In this document: piece after piece, positions 1 to 7,851 of the stretch | Layout of the letters: every line of letters begins with the position of its first letter | Numbering within the stretch: the stretch's first letter is position 1 | Origin: Waddliaceae bacterium | Lineage (GTDB): Bacteria; Chlamydiota; Chlamydiia; Chlamydiales; SLFE01 | Reading direction: 5' to 3' | Assembly: GCA_007124415.1 (NCBI GenBank) | Contig: SLFE01000045.1 | Span: forward strand, 1-12,633 | Length of the DNA: 12,633 nt | Program-made: the position numbers and the translations under genes | Notes under the pieces: generated by a model | Databases searched by the model: none | The model's input: only the letters and a program-made list of their open reading frames with translations | Told to the model about the DNA's origin: nothing

Positions 1-837
1 ATCTTTGTAGTAAAAATCGTGCTCGGAATGTCTGGCTCCGAAAAAAAGCCAGTTGGAGCCGGGTGCGCCGCCGGCAAGCCGCTCCTGCATAAAGCCTCGG
101 AAAGGGGCAACGCCTGTTCCCGGCCCGATCATGATGATGGGGGTCGACGGCTCCTTGGGGAGAGTGAACCCTCGATGTTTATGAATGTAGATCGGCACTC
201 GGGTCGATTCGGCCTGCACCAGATTACAGAGGTAATGGGTGCAAACGCCGTGCTTTTGATGCCCTTCATAATCATATTCAACCAAAGCTACAGTCAGGTG
301 GACTTCATTGCCATGAAACTTTTGAGACGAAGCGATAGAGTAAAAACGGGGGAGCAGCGGCTGTAGGCAGTCGCAGATCATTTGGGGCGTCATTTCCCCG
401 CGAAAATCCTGCAGAAACCTCCAAAGGGGACGCTCCATAAAATATTTGAGCTGGCCGCGGTTTTCCTTTTCCAAAAGCGACATGAGGAAAAGCCTGGACT
501 TCTCGCAGGGGTTGATCCCCGCAGCTTCGGCGATAAGCTTGCGGTTGACGTCGGTAATGCTCCTCCTGTGGTGAAGAAAATCTTTCAAGGGGAGCGTCTC
601 CCCTGTCCTTCGGTCAACAACCGGCTCGCCTTCCGAGGCATTCATTGCGCTCACGGTCTTGGAGACCAGGCCGGGATCGTGGTGAGGATAGACGCCAAGA
701 CAGTCTCCCACCTCGTAGGCAATCCCTGAATCTTCAAGATCGATCACGACATGCTGCGTCTTTTTCTCTGAGATCTCGCCGCAAAGTAAAATTTTTTCTT
801 TAACTGTTGCTAAATAAGGGCGGTCTTTATCATACAT
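1..837 (-). CDS. cysJ: CysJ-like sulfite reductase flavoprotein (FAD/NADPH module), 3' end beyond window
   Basis: The minus frame is open from ATG 835-837 to the left edge, 279 residues without a stop, and the C-terminus lies outside the window. It matches the ferredoxin-reductase-like half of CysJ and cytochrome P450 reductase, which passes electrons from NADPH through FAD. Visible signatures, in order, are YEVGDCLGVYP (about residues 40-50), the FAD-binding RFYSIASS (about 165-172), the nucleotide-binding IGPGTGVAPFRGFMQER (about 238-254) and NWLFFGARHSEHDFYY near the edge. There is no N-terminal flavodoxin (FMN) domain, because the protein begins directly with the FAD-binding part, so a separate electron acceptor would be needed. 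Chlamydiae are known to carry such a short CysJ-like protein (annotated cysJ, CT435, from memory). The physiological acceptor is unknown. No Shine-Dalgarno precedes the ATG. A TATAAT lies 10 bases upstream, so translation may be leaderless. The family call is firm, the substrate is not. Confidence 0.88.
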   Translation of the reverse strand, partial: MYDKDRPYLATVKEKILLCGEISEKKTQHVVIDLEDSGIAYEVGDCLGVYPHHDPGLVSKTVSAMNASEGEPVVDRRTGETLPLKDFLHHRRSITDVNRKLIAEAAGINPCEKSRLFLMSLLEKENRGQLKYFMERPLWRFLQDFRGEMTPQMICDCLQPLLPRFYSIASSQKFHGNEVHLTVALVEYDYEGHQKHGVCTHYLCNLVQAESTRVPIYIHKHRGFTLPKEPSTPIIMIGPGTGVAPFRGFMQERLAGGAPGSNWLFFGARHSEHDFYYKD

Positions 838-839
838 AA

Positions 840-852
840 TATAAAAATTATA
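840..852. promoter_or_regulatory. AT-rich inverted repeat with a candidate -10 between divergent genes
   Basis: The 55-base gap between the divergent flavoprotein and kinase-like genes contains a perfect inverted repeat, TATAA-aaa-TTATA. On the minus strand it gives a consensus -10 (TATAAT, 852 to 847). On the plus strand it gives TATAAA (840-845). No good -35 hexamer is visible in either direction. If the minus-strand -10 is used, the flavoprotein transcript would have almost no leader. The function is inferred from sequence and position only. Confidence 0.35.
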
Positions 853-892
853 CCTGTTTTCCCAAAAAAAAGAAAGAAGTGTGAGGATTAAT

Positions 893-2044
893 ATGCTGGT
901 CTGGCCCGACGATTTAAACGAAATCAAAATCACGCGCAAAGAAGCTCGAGAGATTGAAGAAGTCGCCAAGTATTTTCGGCGCAGCCTCAAGCCGGATACG
1001 GCGGAAAAATTCCCGGCCGAGTTGGTCAAACGGGGCCGGCTGTTCAAATCGGCCGGCGGGGGCAAATTTAGATTATCAAGAACGCTCTATATAACCAACC
1101 GGGCCGCAGTTGTCATATTGAATACCCACGGCGGCATGCCCGCTCTGAAGGGAGGCGATTGCCAGACCCATATCAAATTCGCGTGGGATCTAATAAAAGC
1201 GGAATTGTGCGTCAAAAAATCCTCCCGATCGGAGTTCGAAAGAACCCTATATCAATGGATCAAATACTCTCGTGCAGCAAAGCCGGCCGGTTTTCCCCGA
1301 ATTACCGGATTCTATGAAACCCGCGGAAAAATCAAAATCTTGGAAAAATATTATCCCGCCAGCTTAAACAGGCATTTAAAATCAAAACCCGAATTAAACT
1401 TTGAGTCTATACTGAAATTTATTAATACCTTGATCCATCTGCATCAATTCACCTACACTCCCCCGACCCTCTCGTGGGATGCCGGTTTTAAAACTTTGAT
1501 TTTTACCAGTTTTAGGGGCGGGCCGGTTTTTCACGGAAACCTGTCTCCCGATAATATCATGGTCGACGAAGAAGGCTCCCTTCCCGTCTACCGCATTATC
1601 AGCTTCGGCTCGGCCGCTGAATTTTCGCGCGTCGCATGGACTCCCGGATGGGGCTCTCCAGAAACCATCCGTTTCAGCCAGGGCAAGCTCTCCATGAAAG
1701 AGTCGGAATTTAACGCAAAATATGGACAAGCAAAAGATATCTGGGCCCTCGGGCTGCTCGTCGGAAGCATCCTGAGGAAAAGATTGCGCAACAGTTGCCA
1801 GAAAAACCCGATTCCCCGCTTTTCCTTCATTGCAAAAAAATTAAAAATCATCGACGGCCGTATTGACGATTCGAAAATCGCGGAACTGAAACAAAGAAAA
1901 ATCGACAGGAAAATCAACTCGATCATCCGGAAGATCAAAGAAAAATACGCCGCTGAAAAAGACTTCAAAAACAACCTGATCAAAATCTGGACCTTTGTCA
2001 AACGGTGCCTCAAAGTCGATCCTGAAGAGCGCTTCAAAGCCTAA
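893..2044 (+). CDS. Protein-kinase-fold protein lacking catalytic aspartates (probable pseudokinase)
   Basis: The product is 383 residues and resembles a Hanks-type Ser/Thr kinase from the N-lobe to the end of the C-lobe. ATG 893 is chosen because GAGGA lies about six bases before it. GTG 881 would add four residues. The catalytic loop reads HGNLSPDN (214-221), so the HRD aspartate is Asn216, while the following Asn221 is kept. The DFG motif reads SFG (237-239), so the metal-binding Asp is Ser. An APE-like GSPE (254-257) and the structural DIWALG of helix F (Asp282) are present. The end, RCLKVDPEERF, matches the last helix of kinase domains, and the protein stops there. The N-lobe is divergent. 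K108 or K109 in LCVKK could be the beta-3 lysine. A Lys-rich insert occupies about 300-360. No membrane segment is seen. By family rules it should not phosphorylate normally, so a binding or scaffold role, possibly toward the host, is inference. Confidence 0.8.
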   Translation: MLVWPDDLNEIKITRKEAREIEEVAKYFRRSLKPDTAEKFPAELVKRGRLFKSAGGGKFRLSRTLYITNRAAVVILNTHGGMPALKGGDCQTHIKFAWDLIKAELCVKKSSRSEFERTLYQWIKYSRAAKPAGFPRITGFYETRGKIKILEKYYPASLNRHLKSKPELNFESILKFINTLIHLHQFTYTPPTLSWDAGFKTLIFTSFRGGPVFHGNLSPDNIMVDEEGSLPVYRIISFGSAAEFSRVAWTPGWGSPETIRFSQGKLSMKESEFNAKYGQAKDIWALGLLVGSILRKRLRNSCQKNPIPRFSFIAKKLKIIDGRIDDSKIAELKQRKIDRKINSIIRKIKEKYAAEKDFKNNLIKIWTFVKRCLKVDPEERFKA

Positions 2045-2048
2045 TACC

Positions 2049-2077
2049 TTGTGCTTTAGAAGCCATTATGTTAAAAT
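2049..2077 (+). promoter_or_regulatory. Candidate sigma-70-type promoter of the sppA-polA-coaE cluster
   Basis: TTGTGC (2049-2054) and TAAAAT (2072-2077) are separated by exactly 17 bases, upstream of sppA. The -10 matches the consensus at five of six positions and the -35 at three. A start near 2084 would leave a leader of about 29 bases containing AGAGG before the sppA ATG. It lies directly after the stop of the kinase-like gene, where no terminator is visible, so read-through from that gene is also possible. Confidence 0.45.
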
Positions 2078-2112
2078 TTCTCTAAAAAGAACAAAATAAT
2101 AGAGGTAATACT

Positions 2113-3159
2113 ATGAATGACAAACCCGAATCTATTTTCCGTTCGTCAATTAGAGCCTTTTCATCTGCCTTCTTTAAAGGCGTGGGCTATCTCGTAATAA
2201 TGATCCCTGTAATGATGCTCATCGGCGGAATTGCGGCGCTCAAAGATAAAACGCCCCAAAGCTCGTTCGAAGAGACCGTTCTTCCCGACGCCGGCGGCAA
2301 AAGACCGAACCTTTCCGCGGAAAAGCCCAAAATTCTGCAAATCGACATCCACGGTCTGATCGGATCGGATAAACTAAACACGCAAACCATCGAAGAAATG
2401 CTGCTTGAGTCACGTGAGGACAAGTTCGCAAAAGGCCCGGTCGAGGCCGTATTTCTTCATATCAACACCCCCGGCGGCACCGTTTTCGACTCCGACGGCA
2501 TCTATCGGGCCTTAAAATCTTATAAAGAAAAATACAACGTCCCCATTTACGCTTATGTCGACGGCCTTTGCGCCTCGGGAGGGATGTACATCGCCTCGGC
2601 AGCCGATAAAGTTTACACAAGCGACGTCAGCCTTGTGGGAAGCGTTGGCGTGCTGCTCTCGACTTTTATAAACTTTAACGACGCCCTGGAAAAGATCGGC
2701 ATTCAAACAATGACGATTTCGGCCGGAAAAGGAAAAGACGCCCTCAACCCTTTAAGACATTGGAACGAAAATGAATCGGAGAATCTGAAACTGCTGGTTG
2801 ATAACTTTTACAGCCAGTTCGTCAACCTTGTCGCGGAAAACAGGCCCAATATCTCCAAAGAAAAATTAATCAACGATTACGGCGCAAAGGTTTTCCCTGC
2901 CGAAATGGCCAAAGAATACGGCTATATCGATGAAACAGGGTCAAGCCGGGAAACCGTTTTGACAGCTCTCAAAGAACAGGCCGGCATCGCAGACGACTAC
3001 CAGGTAGTGCGTCTGTCAAAAGATAATTGGTTCGAAAACCTGTTTCGTGTAGAATCGCCTTTGTTCACCGGAAAAATTCAGCATCAAATAAATTTAGGCT
3101 TTGAGCTGCCCCCGGAGTTCAATAACAAGTTTTTGTACCTTTACCAACCCGGATTATGA
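2113..3159 (+). CDS. sppA: Signal peptide peptidase SppA / SohB-type membrane serine protease (S49)
   Basis: The 348-residue protein has an N-terminal membrane segment (about 23-42), so the bulk is expected outside the cytoplasmic membrane. S49 peptidases cleave leftover signal peptides and small membrane-bound peptides with a Ser-Lys dyad. The nucleophile motif LCASGGMYIAS gives Ser155. Lys208, in AGKGKDALNP, fits the general base, 53 residues later, close to the spacing in Bacillus SppA. INTPGGTV and VGSVGV are further family signatures. Its length is that of the short single-domain form (SohB/Bacillus SppA), not the double-length E. coli SppA. AGAGG (2101-2105) lies eight bases before the ATG. 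The stop overlaps the polA start as ATGA. In Chlamydia this gene is annotated sohB and also lies next to polA. The family is certain; sppA versus sohB is only naming. Confidence 0.93.
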   Translation: MNDKPESIFRSSIRAFSSAFFKGVGYLVIMIPVMMLIGGIAALKDKTPQSSFEETVLPDAGGKRPNLSAEKPKILQIDIHGLIGSDKLNTQTIEEMLLESREDKFAKGPVEAVFLHINTPGGTVFDSDGIYRALKSYKEKYNVPIYAYVDGLCASGGMYIASAADKVYTSDVSLVGSVGVLLSTFINFNDALEKIGIQTMTISAGKGKDALNPLRHWNENESENLKLLVDNFYSQFVNLVAENRPNISKEKLINDYGAKVFPAEMAKEYGYIDETGSSRETVLTALKEQAGIADDYQVVRLSKDNWFENLFRVESPLFTGKIQHQINLGFELPPEFNNKFLYLYQPGL

Positions 3160-5810
3160 AAGATCTCTACATCATTGATGCCTCAGGCTTCATTTACCGA
3201 TCTTACTACGCCATACAAAATATGACCAATGCCGAAGGGAAGTCCACAAACGCTCTCTTCGGCTTCATCCGCTCAATTTTAAAGATTTTCAAGGATTTCG
3301 AAACAGAGCACGTCGTCGCCGTATTCGACGGCCCGTCGAGCTGGAAATCGCGCCTCGACATCTACCCCGAATATAAAGCCAACCGCCGAGTGCAGCCCCC
3401 CGATCTTTTCCATCAATTCGATTGGGCCAGAGAGTATTGCAACTTGATGGGCATACCCTATTTAAATGCCGAAGGGGTCGAGGCAGACGATGCCATGGCA
3501 AGCGTTGCCCTCTGGGCCGCAGGCAAGGGGGCAAAAGTCTATATATGCTCGTCCGACAAAGACCTTTGCCAGCTTGTTTCGGATAGCATTTTTCTTGTTC
3601 ATACACACAAAAACAACAAAATTATCGGTCCTGAAGAGGTCGAGGAAACTTTCGCCATCCCGCCGGACCGCATCAGGGACTACTTGGCAATTGTGGGCGA
3701 CGCATCAGACAACGTTCCGGGGATTCCGGGATTCGGCCCGAAAACCGCCGCATCGCTTTTGCATAGATACGGCACGCTCGACAACCTTCTCGAACACAAA
3801 GATGATTTTTCCGGCAAAAAACTCCAGGCGCTTAAAGAAAACGAAGATCAGGCAAAAATCAGCCAGCAGCTTGTCTCTATCGACACCGAAGTCGAATTTC
3901 CCCGCAACCCCGAATTCTTCAAACATGAAAAACCCAAAGTCGAAGAGCTCAAACAATTCTTTCTGCATAAAAATTTCCGCGCTTTTTTAAAAGATCTCGA
4001 TGAAGAATACGCACCGGAAAATAATGAAAAGCTCGACTATGCCGTTGTCGACGATCAAGACTCTCTCGACAGGCTGGTCAAGTCATTAGGGGAGGCCGAA
4101 GAAATTTCGTTCGATACCGAAACTACCGCCCTCCATCCCATGGAGGCCGAACTCGTCGGAATCGGATTTTGCACCGAAGAAGGCAAAGCCCGGTATGTCC
4201 CTGCAAACGGAAAGCTTGGAATCGATTCTGTCCTCAAGACTCTAAAGCCTCTCTTTGAAAACCCCAAGACCGGTTTTTACAGCCACAACGTCAAATACGA
4301 TTACCATGTACTCAATAACTACGGGATCGACATCGCCAATATCTGTTTCGACACCCTCCTCGGATCCTATGTCCTCGGAGCCCAGCAGAGGCAGCACTCC
4401 CTAGACGCTTTATCCCTTGAAAGATTCGGCAAAGTCAAAACTCCCATCACCGATCTCATCGGCAAAGGGAAAAACCAGATCGGCATGCAGGACGCGCCTA
4501 TCGAAAAAGTCGGCGATTACTGTTGCGAAGACGTCGACTACACCCTCCGCCTCAAAAGACAGCTTCAAGACGAGCTAAGCGAAAGAAACCTCTCGCACAT
4601 TCTTTTCGACATTGAACTCCCCCTCGTTCGCGTTCTGGCTAAAATGGAAAGACGAGGCATGTTTCTCGATATCCCATACCTAGAAAAACTTTCCAAAGAA
4701 GTCCAAAGACGGATCGAGGCGACCAAGCTGCAAATATTTTCGATGACAGGAGAGGAGTTCAACTTAAACTCTCCCAAGCAGCTCAGCCATATTCTTTTCG
4801 AAAAAATGAAAATCCCGCCGGTAAAAAAAACGACGACCGGCTTTTCCACAAACGCCGAAGTTTTAGAATCCCTCCGCACCGGCTACCCCGTTGTCGAACA
4901 CATCCTCGACTATCGCCAGCTTGAGAAGCTCAGATCCACATACATCGACGCCCTCCCTAGCCAAGTCAACCCCGAAACACACCGCCTCCACTGTAATTTC
5001 AATCAATCAGCTACAGCGACAGGGCGCCTGAGCAGCCAGGATCCCAACTTGCAAAACATCCCCGCAAGATCCGAGGTCGGCCGGAAAATCCGCGCCGCTT
5101 TCAAACCCGAAAAGCCCGGCTGGAGCTACCTCTCTGCCGACTATTCGCAAATCGAGCTTAGGCTTGTCGCCCACATGAGCGACGATCCCGCCATGATCAA
5201 AGCGTTTAAAAACAACGAAGATATCCATAAGTTTACAGCTTCGCTGATTTTCGACGTCCCTCTTGAGGAAGTCACTGCGGAGATGCGCTACCGGGCCAAA
5301 GCGGTCAATTTCGGAATCATATACGGACAGGGCGAACACGGCCTTGCCAAGCAGCTCGGAATCAAACGAAAAGAAGCTAAAGAGTTCATCGAGAAATACT
5401 TTCAGCGCTACTCCAGCGTGCGCAAATTCGTCGACGAGTGCATAGAGAAAAGCCGCGAAACCAATAAAGCCGTGACAATGACAGCAAGAGAGAGGGCCAT
5501 TCCTGAAATTTCCAGCAAAAATCAGATGATACGCTCTCAAGCCGAAAGGCTTGCGGTCAATACCCCGCTTCAGGGTACAGCGGCCGACCTGATCAAGCTG
5601 GCGATGCTTGAAATCGACCGCCTCTTTACTGAAAAAGAGTATCCGCAATTCATGATCTCTCAGATTCACGACGAATTATTATTTGAAATTCCCGATCATC
5701 TCATCGATGAGGCCTCTCCTCTCATTAAAAAGTCCATGGAAAACGTCTGGGAGTTAAAAATTCCTTTAATTGTTGATATCAAAGTTGGCAAAAATTGGCA
5801 GGAATGTTAA
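3156..5810 (+). CDS. polA: DNA polymerase I (5'-3' exonuclease, proofreading and polymerase domains)
   Basis: The 884-residue enzyme is full length and fills gaps and removes RNA primers in lagging-strand synthesis and excision repair. The 5'-3' exonuclease occupies about 1-290, with FDGP, YKANR, EADDAMAS, SSDKDL and the helix-hairpin-helix region PGIPGFGPKTA. The 3'-5' exonuclease (about 300-480) keeps all catalytic positions: D320 and E322 (DTE), N378/D382 (Exo II) and Y455/D459 (Exo III). It should therefore proofread, unlike Taq or many Gram-positive PolA enzymes. The polymerase domain has motif A DYSQIELR with D662, the O-helix K715 followed by FGIIYG, and motif C HDE with D839. The ATG overlaps the sppA stop by four bases and has no strong Shine-Dalgarno, suggesting translational coupling. 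Third codon positions are rich in C, in contrast to coaE downstream. Confidence 0.98.
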   Translation: MKDLYIIDASGFIYRSYYAIQNMTNAEGKSTNALFGFIRSILKIFKDFETEHVVAVFDGPSSWKSRLDIYPEYKANRRVQPPDLFHQFDWAREYCNLMGIPYLNAEGVEADDAMASVALWAAGKGAKVYICSSDKDLCQLVSDSIFLVHTHKNNKIIGPEEVEETFAIPPDRIRDYLAIVGDASDNVPGIPGFGPKTAASLLHRYGTLDNLLEHKDDFSGKKLQALKENEDQAKISQQLVSIDTEVEFPRNPEFFKHEKPKVEELKQFFLHKNFRAFLKDLDEEYAPENNEKLDYAVVDDQDSLDRLVKSLGEAEEISFDTETTALHPMEAELVGIGFCTEEGKARYVPANGKLGIDSVLKTLKPLFENPKTGFYSHNVKYDYHVLNNYGIDIANICFDTLLGSYVLGAQQRQHSLDALSLERFGKVKTPITDLIGKGKNQIGMQDAPIEKVGDYCCEDVDYTLRLKRQLQDELSERNLSHILFDIELPLVRVLAKMERRGMFLDIPYLEKLSKEVQRRIEATKLQIFSMTGEEFNLNSPKQLSHILFEKMKIPPVKKTTTGFSTNAEVLESLRTGYPVVEHILDYRQLEKLRSTYIDALPSQVNPETHRLHCNFNQSATATGRLSSQDPNLQNIPARSEVGRKIRAAFKPEKPGWSYLSADYSQIELRLVAHMSDDPAMIKAFKNNEDIHKFTASLIFDVPLEEVTAEMRYRAKAVNFGIIYGQGEHGLAKQLGIKRKEAKEFIEKYFQRYSSVRKFVDECIEKSRETNKAVTMTARERAIPEISSKNQMIRSQAERLAVNTPLQGTAADLIKLAMLEIDRLFTEKEYPQFMISQIHDELLFEIPDHLIDEASPLIKKSMENVWELKIPLIVDIKVGKNWQEC

Positions 5811-6394
5811 AATTAAAGAAGACAGCAATAACAGGCGGCATCGCCTCAGGCAAGTCATCAGTTGCTCAAATCTTTAAAAATTTAGGCGCATATGTAGTCA
5901 GCGCTGACGAGATAGTCCATTGGCACCTTTCTAATAATCGAGAATTAATCAAAATGATAGAAAAACTCTTGGGCCCTGGTGTTGTGAGCAAAGGCTGTGT
6001 AAACCGAAAAGCTGTCGCCGATAAAGTTTTTAAACATCCAGAGTTGCTAAAATCGCTTGAAGACCTGATACACCCATACGTGAAAAAAGATATCGATATA
6101 AAATACGAAACGATTGCAAGCGAAGCAAAAGCCCCTTTATTTACAGCCGAAATTCCGGTTTTGTATGAAGCTGAAGGATTCGAGTCAAATTTTGATGCCG
6201 TTATTGTCGTCGACGCCCCTAAAGAGACGCGCCGCAAGCGATATGGCAGGGATGATTTCGATCAAAGGGAATCGTGCCAAATGCCTTTAGAGGAAAAAGT
6301 AAAAAAAGCCGATTTTGTGATTCATAATGATAAAAATATTGATCATTTGAAAAAACAAGCTAAAACTATTTACCAAAAATTAACTTCACCATAA
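5804..6394 (+). CDS. coaE: Dephospho-CoA kinase
   Basis: CoaE phosphorylates dephospho-CoA with ATP, the last step of coenzyme A synthesis, in the cytoplasm. From ATG 5804 the product is 196 residues, close to the family length. The P-loop is GGIASGKS (11-18), followed by the characteristic SADEIVH (33-39), whose D35 and H39 match the conserved DxxxH of the substrate site. The C-terminal part has QMPLEEKVKKADFVIHND, the usual Q...K..AD.VI.N pattern. The region corresponding to the lid around RKRYGRDDFDQRES is compact. A TTG at 5795 would add three residues, but MLKLKK... is the usual beginning. The start overlaps the last seven bases of polA, with only AGGA directly in front, so coupling with polA is likely. 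The gene is visibly richer in A+T, with A/T-ending codons, than polA or rho. Confidence 0.93.
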   Translation: MLKLKKTAITGGIASGKSSVAQIFKNLGAYVVSADEIVHWHLSNNRELIKMIEKLLGPGVVSKGCVNRKAVADKVFKHPELLKSLEDLIHPYVKKDIDIKYETIASEAKAPLFTAEIPVLYEAEGFESNFDAVIVVDAPKETRRKRYGRDDFDQRESCQMPLEEKVKKADFVIHNDKNIDHLKKQAKTIYQKLTSP

Positions 6395-6432
6395 ACCATT
6401 CTTACAAACAATAGAGAGGAGTCTTATCTACT

Positions 6433-7779
6433 ATGACTTCAGAAAATAAGCGAGAGAGGATAGCAGCACCCCCTGCTGCCGAGCCATCAGAGGAACACGT
6501 ATCCTCAAAAACATCGAACAAACATGAGATCATCAAGGTCTCTGAAATCCAGCGAATGAACATTGAGCAGCTGAGCCAACTGGCCAAAAAGCTGGGATTG
6601 AAACACCTGGGCTCTTTGACAAAATCGCAAGTGGTCTTTGAAATTGTCAAAAGCCTTTCCATGGACCCGAACGAGCATCTTGTCGGCGAAGGAGTACTAG
6701 AAATTCTGCCCGACGGGTTCGGATTTCTCCGCTCGACCAACTACAATTACCTTCCATCCGCTGAAGACATTTATGTGTCTCCCGCGCAGATTCGCCGCTT
6801 CGACTTGAAAAAAGGCGATACCGTGACCGGATCGATCCGGCCGCCGAAAGAAAAAGAGAAGTATTTCGCCCTGCTCAAAGTAGATGCTATCAACGGCGTC
6901 CCCCCTGAGAAGGCCCGCGAGCGTATTTTATTTGAAAACCTTACCCCGCTCTATCCCGAGAAACGGCTTGTCCTTGAAACAACGAAAGATGTTCTCACAA
7001 CAAGAGTCATCGATCTGATCGCGCCAATAGGAAAAGGGCAGAGAGGACTGATTGTCGCGCCGCCGCGATCGGGAAAAACCATATTGCTTCAACATATGGC
7101 AAGGGCCATCGCCCACAATAATCCCGACATCAACCTGTTGGTTCTTTTAATCGACGAAAGGCCTGAAGAAGTGACCGACATGCAGAGAATCGTCAAAGGC
7201 GAGGTGATCTCCTCCACTTTCGACGAACCCCCGGAAAGGCACGTCCAAATCGCTGAAATGTGTCTGGAAAAAGCCCGACGGCTGGTCGAACACGGAGAAG
7301 ATGTCGTTATTCTTCTCGACAACATCACCCGTCTTGCCCGCGCCTACAACACCGTCCAGCCCCACTCAGGTAAAATCCTGACAGGCGGTGTCGACGCAAA
7401 CGCCCTCCACAAGCCTAAACGGTTCTTCGGCTCTGCGCGAAACGTTGAAGACGGCGGCTCCCTCACGATCCTGGCCACCGCCCTGATCGATACAGGATCC
7501 CGCATGGACGAGGTTATCTTCGAGGAGTTCAAAGGAACCGGCAACATGGAGCTTGTACTTACCAGATCGCTCGCCGAACGACGCATTTGGCCGGCTATTG
7601 ACATCCGTCTGAGCGGAACACGTAAAGAGGAGCTTCTCTACCACGAAGATGAAATGGAGAAGATTTACCTTCTACGCCAGCAGATTGCCGATCTCACGCC
7701 GATCGATGCCATGAATTTGCTTCTGAGCCGCTTGAAGAAGTGCTCGAACGTCGAGTTCCTGCTGTCGCTTAAAGAGTAG
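6433..7779 (+). CDS. rho: Transcription termination factor Rho
   Basis: Rho is the hexameric RNA-dependent ATPase/helicase that ends transcription of untranslated RNA. The 448-residue product starts with a charged extension of about 35 residues, then the Rho N-terminal helical domain (about 38-75, NIEQLSQLAKKLGLKHLG). The cold-shock-like RNA-binding domain follows, with the RNP1-type DGFGFLR at 94-100. The ATPase domain shows Walker A PPRSGKT (210-216), Walker B with D241-E242-R243, and the loops GGVDANALHKPKRFFGSAR (from 318) and EFKGTGNMEL. All look intact. AGGAG (6417-6421) lies 11 bases before the ATG, a rather long spacing. It follows coaE by 38 bases, in the order seen in Chlamydia, and is closed by an intrinsic terminator. 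Confidence 0.98.
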   Translation: MTSENKRERIAAPPAAEPSEEHVSSKTSNKHEIIKVSEIQRMNIEQLSQLAKKLGLKHLGSLTKSQVVFEIVKSLSMDPNEHLVGEGVLEILPDGFGFLRSTNYNYLPSAEDIYVSPAQIRRFDLKKGDTVTGSIRPPKEKEKYFALLKVDAINGVPPEKARERILFENLTPLYPEKRLVLETTKDVLTTRVIDLIAPIGKGQRGLIVAPPRSGKTILLQHMARAIAHNNPDINLLVLLIDERPEEVTDMQRIVKGEVISSTFDEPPERHVQIAEMCLEKARRLVEHGEDVVILLDNITRLARAYNTVQPHSGKILTGGVDANALHKPKRFFGSARNVEDGGSLTILATALIDTGSRMDEVIFEEFKGTGNMELVLTRSLAERRIWPAIDIRLSGTRKEELLYHEDEMEKIYLLRQQIADLTPIDAMNLLLSRLKKCSNVEFLLSLKE

Positions 7780-7789
7780 GCTATCTTGA

Positions 7790-7822
7790 AAAGGGGGCCT
7801 CTGCAAGGCCCCCTTTCTTTTT
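7790..7822 (+). terminator. Rho-independent terminator after rho
   Basis: A perfect 11-base stem (AAAGGGGGCCT at 7790-7800 with AGGCCCCCTTT at 7806-7816) encloses a five-base loop. It is followed by C and five Ts (7818-7822), 10 bases past the rho stop. The minus-strand PLP-enzyme gene ends at 7852, so the same hairpin could also stop transcription from that side. The T-run on that strand is weaker (TTTTCAAG). Confidence 0.93.
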
Positions 7823-7851
7823 ACCCCTGATTGTGACCCTAATCAGCGGTT

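Noticed and set aside
19..729. Two plus-strand open frames (19-366 and 382-729)
   Set aside because: They lie opposite the CysJ-like gene, which has the full set of FAD/NADPH motifs; their translations show no recognisable family or domain.
5007..5669. Long minus-strand open frame opposite polA (220 codons)
   Set aside because: It covers the polymerase motifs of polA on the other strand; a biased third position in polA readily creates such antisense frames.
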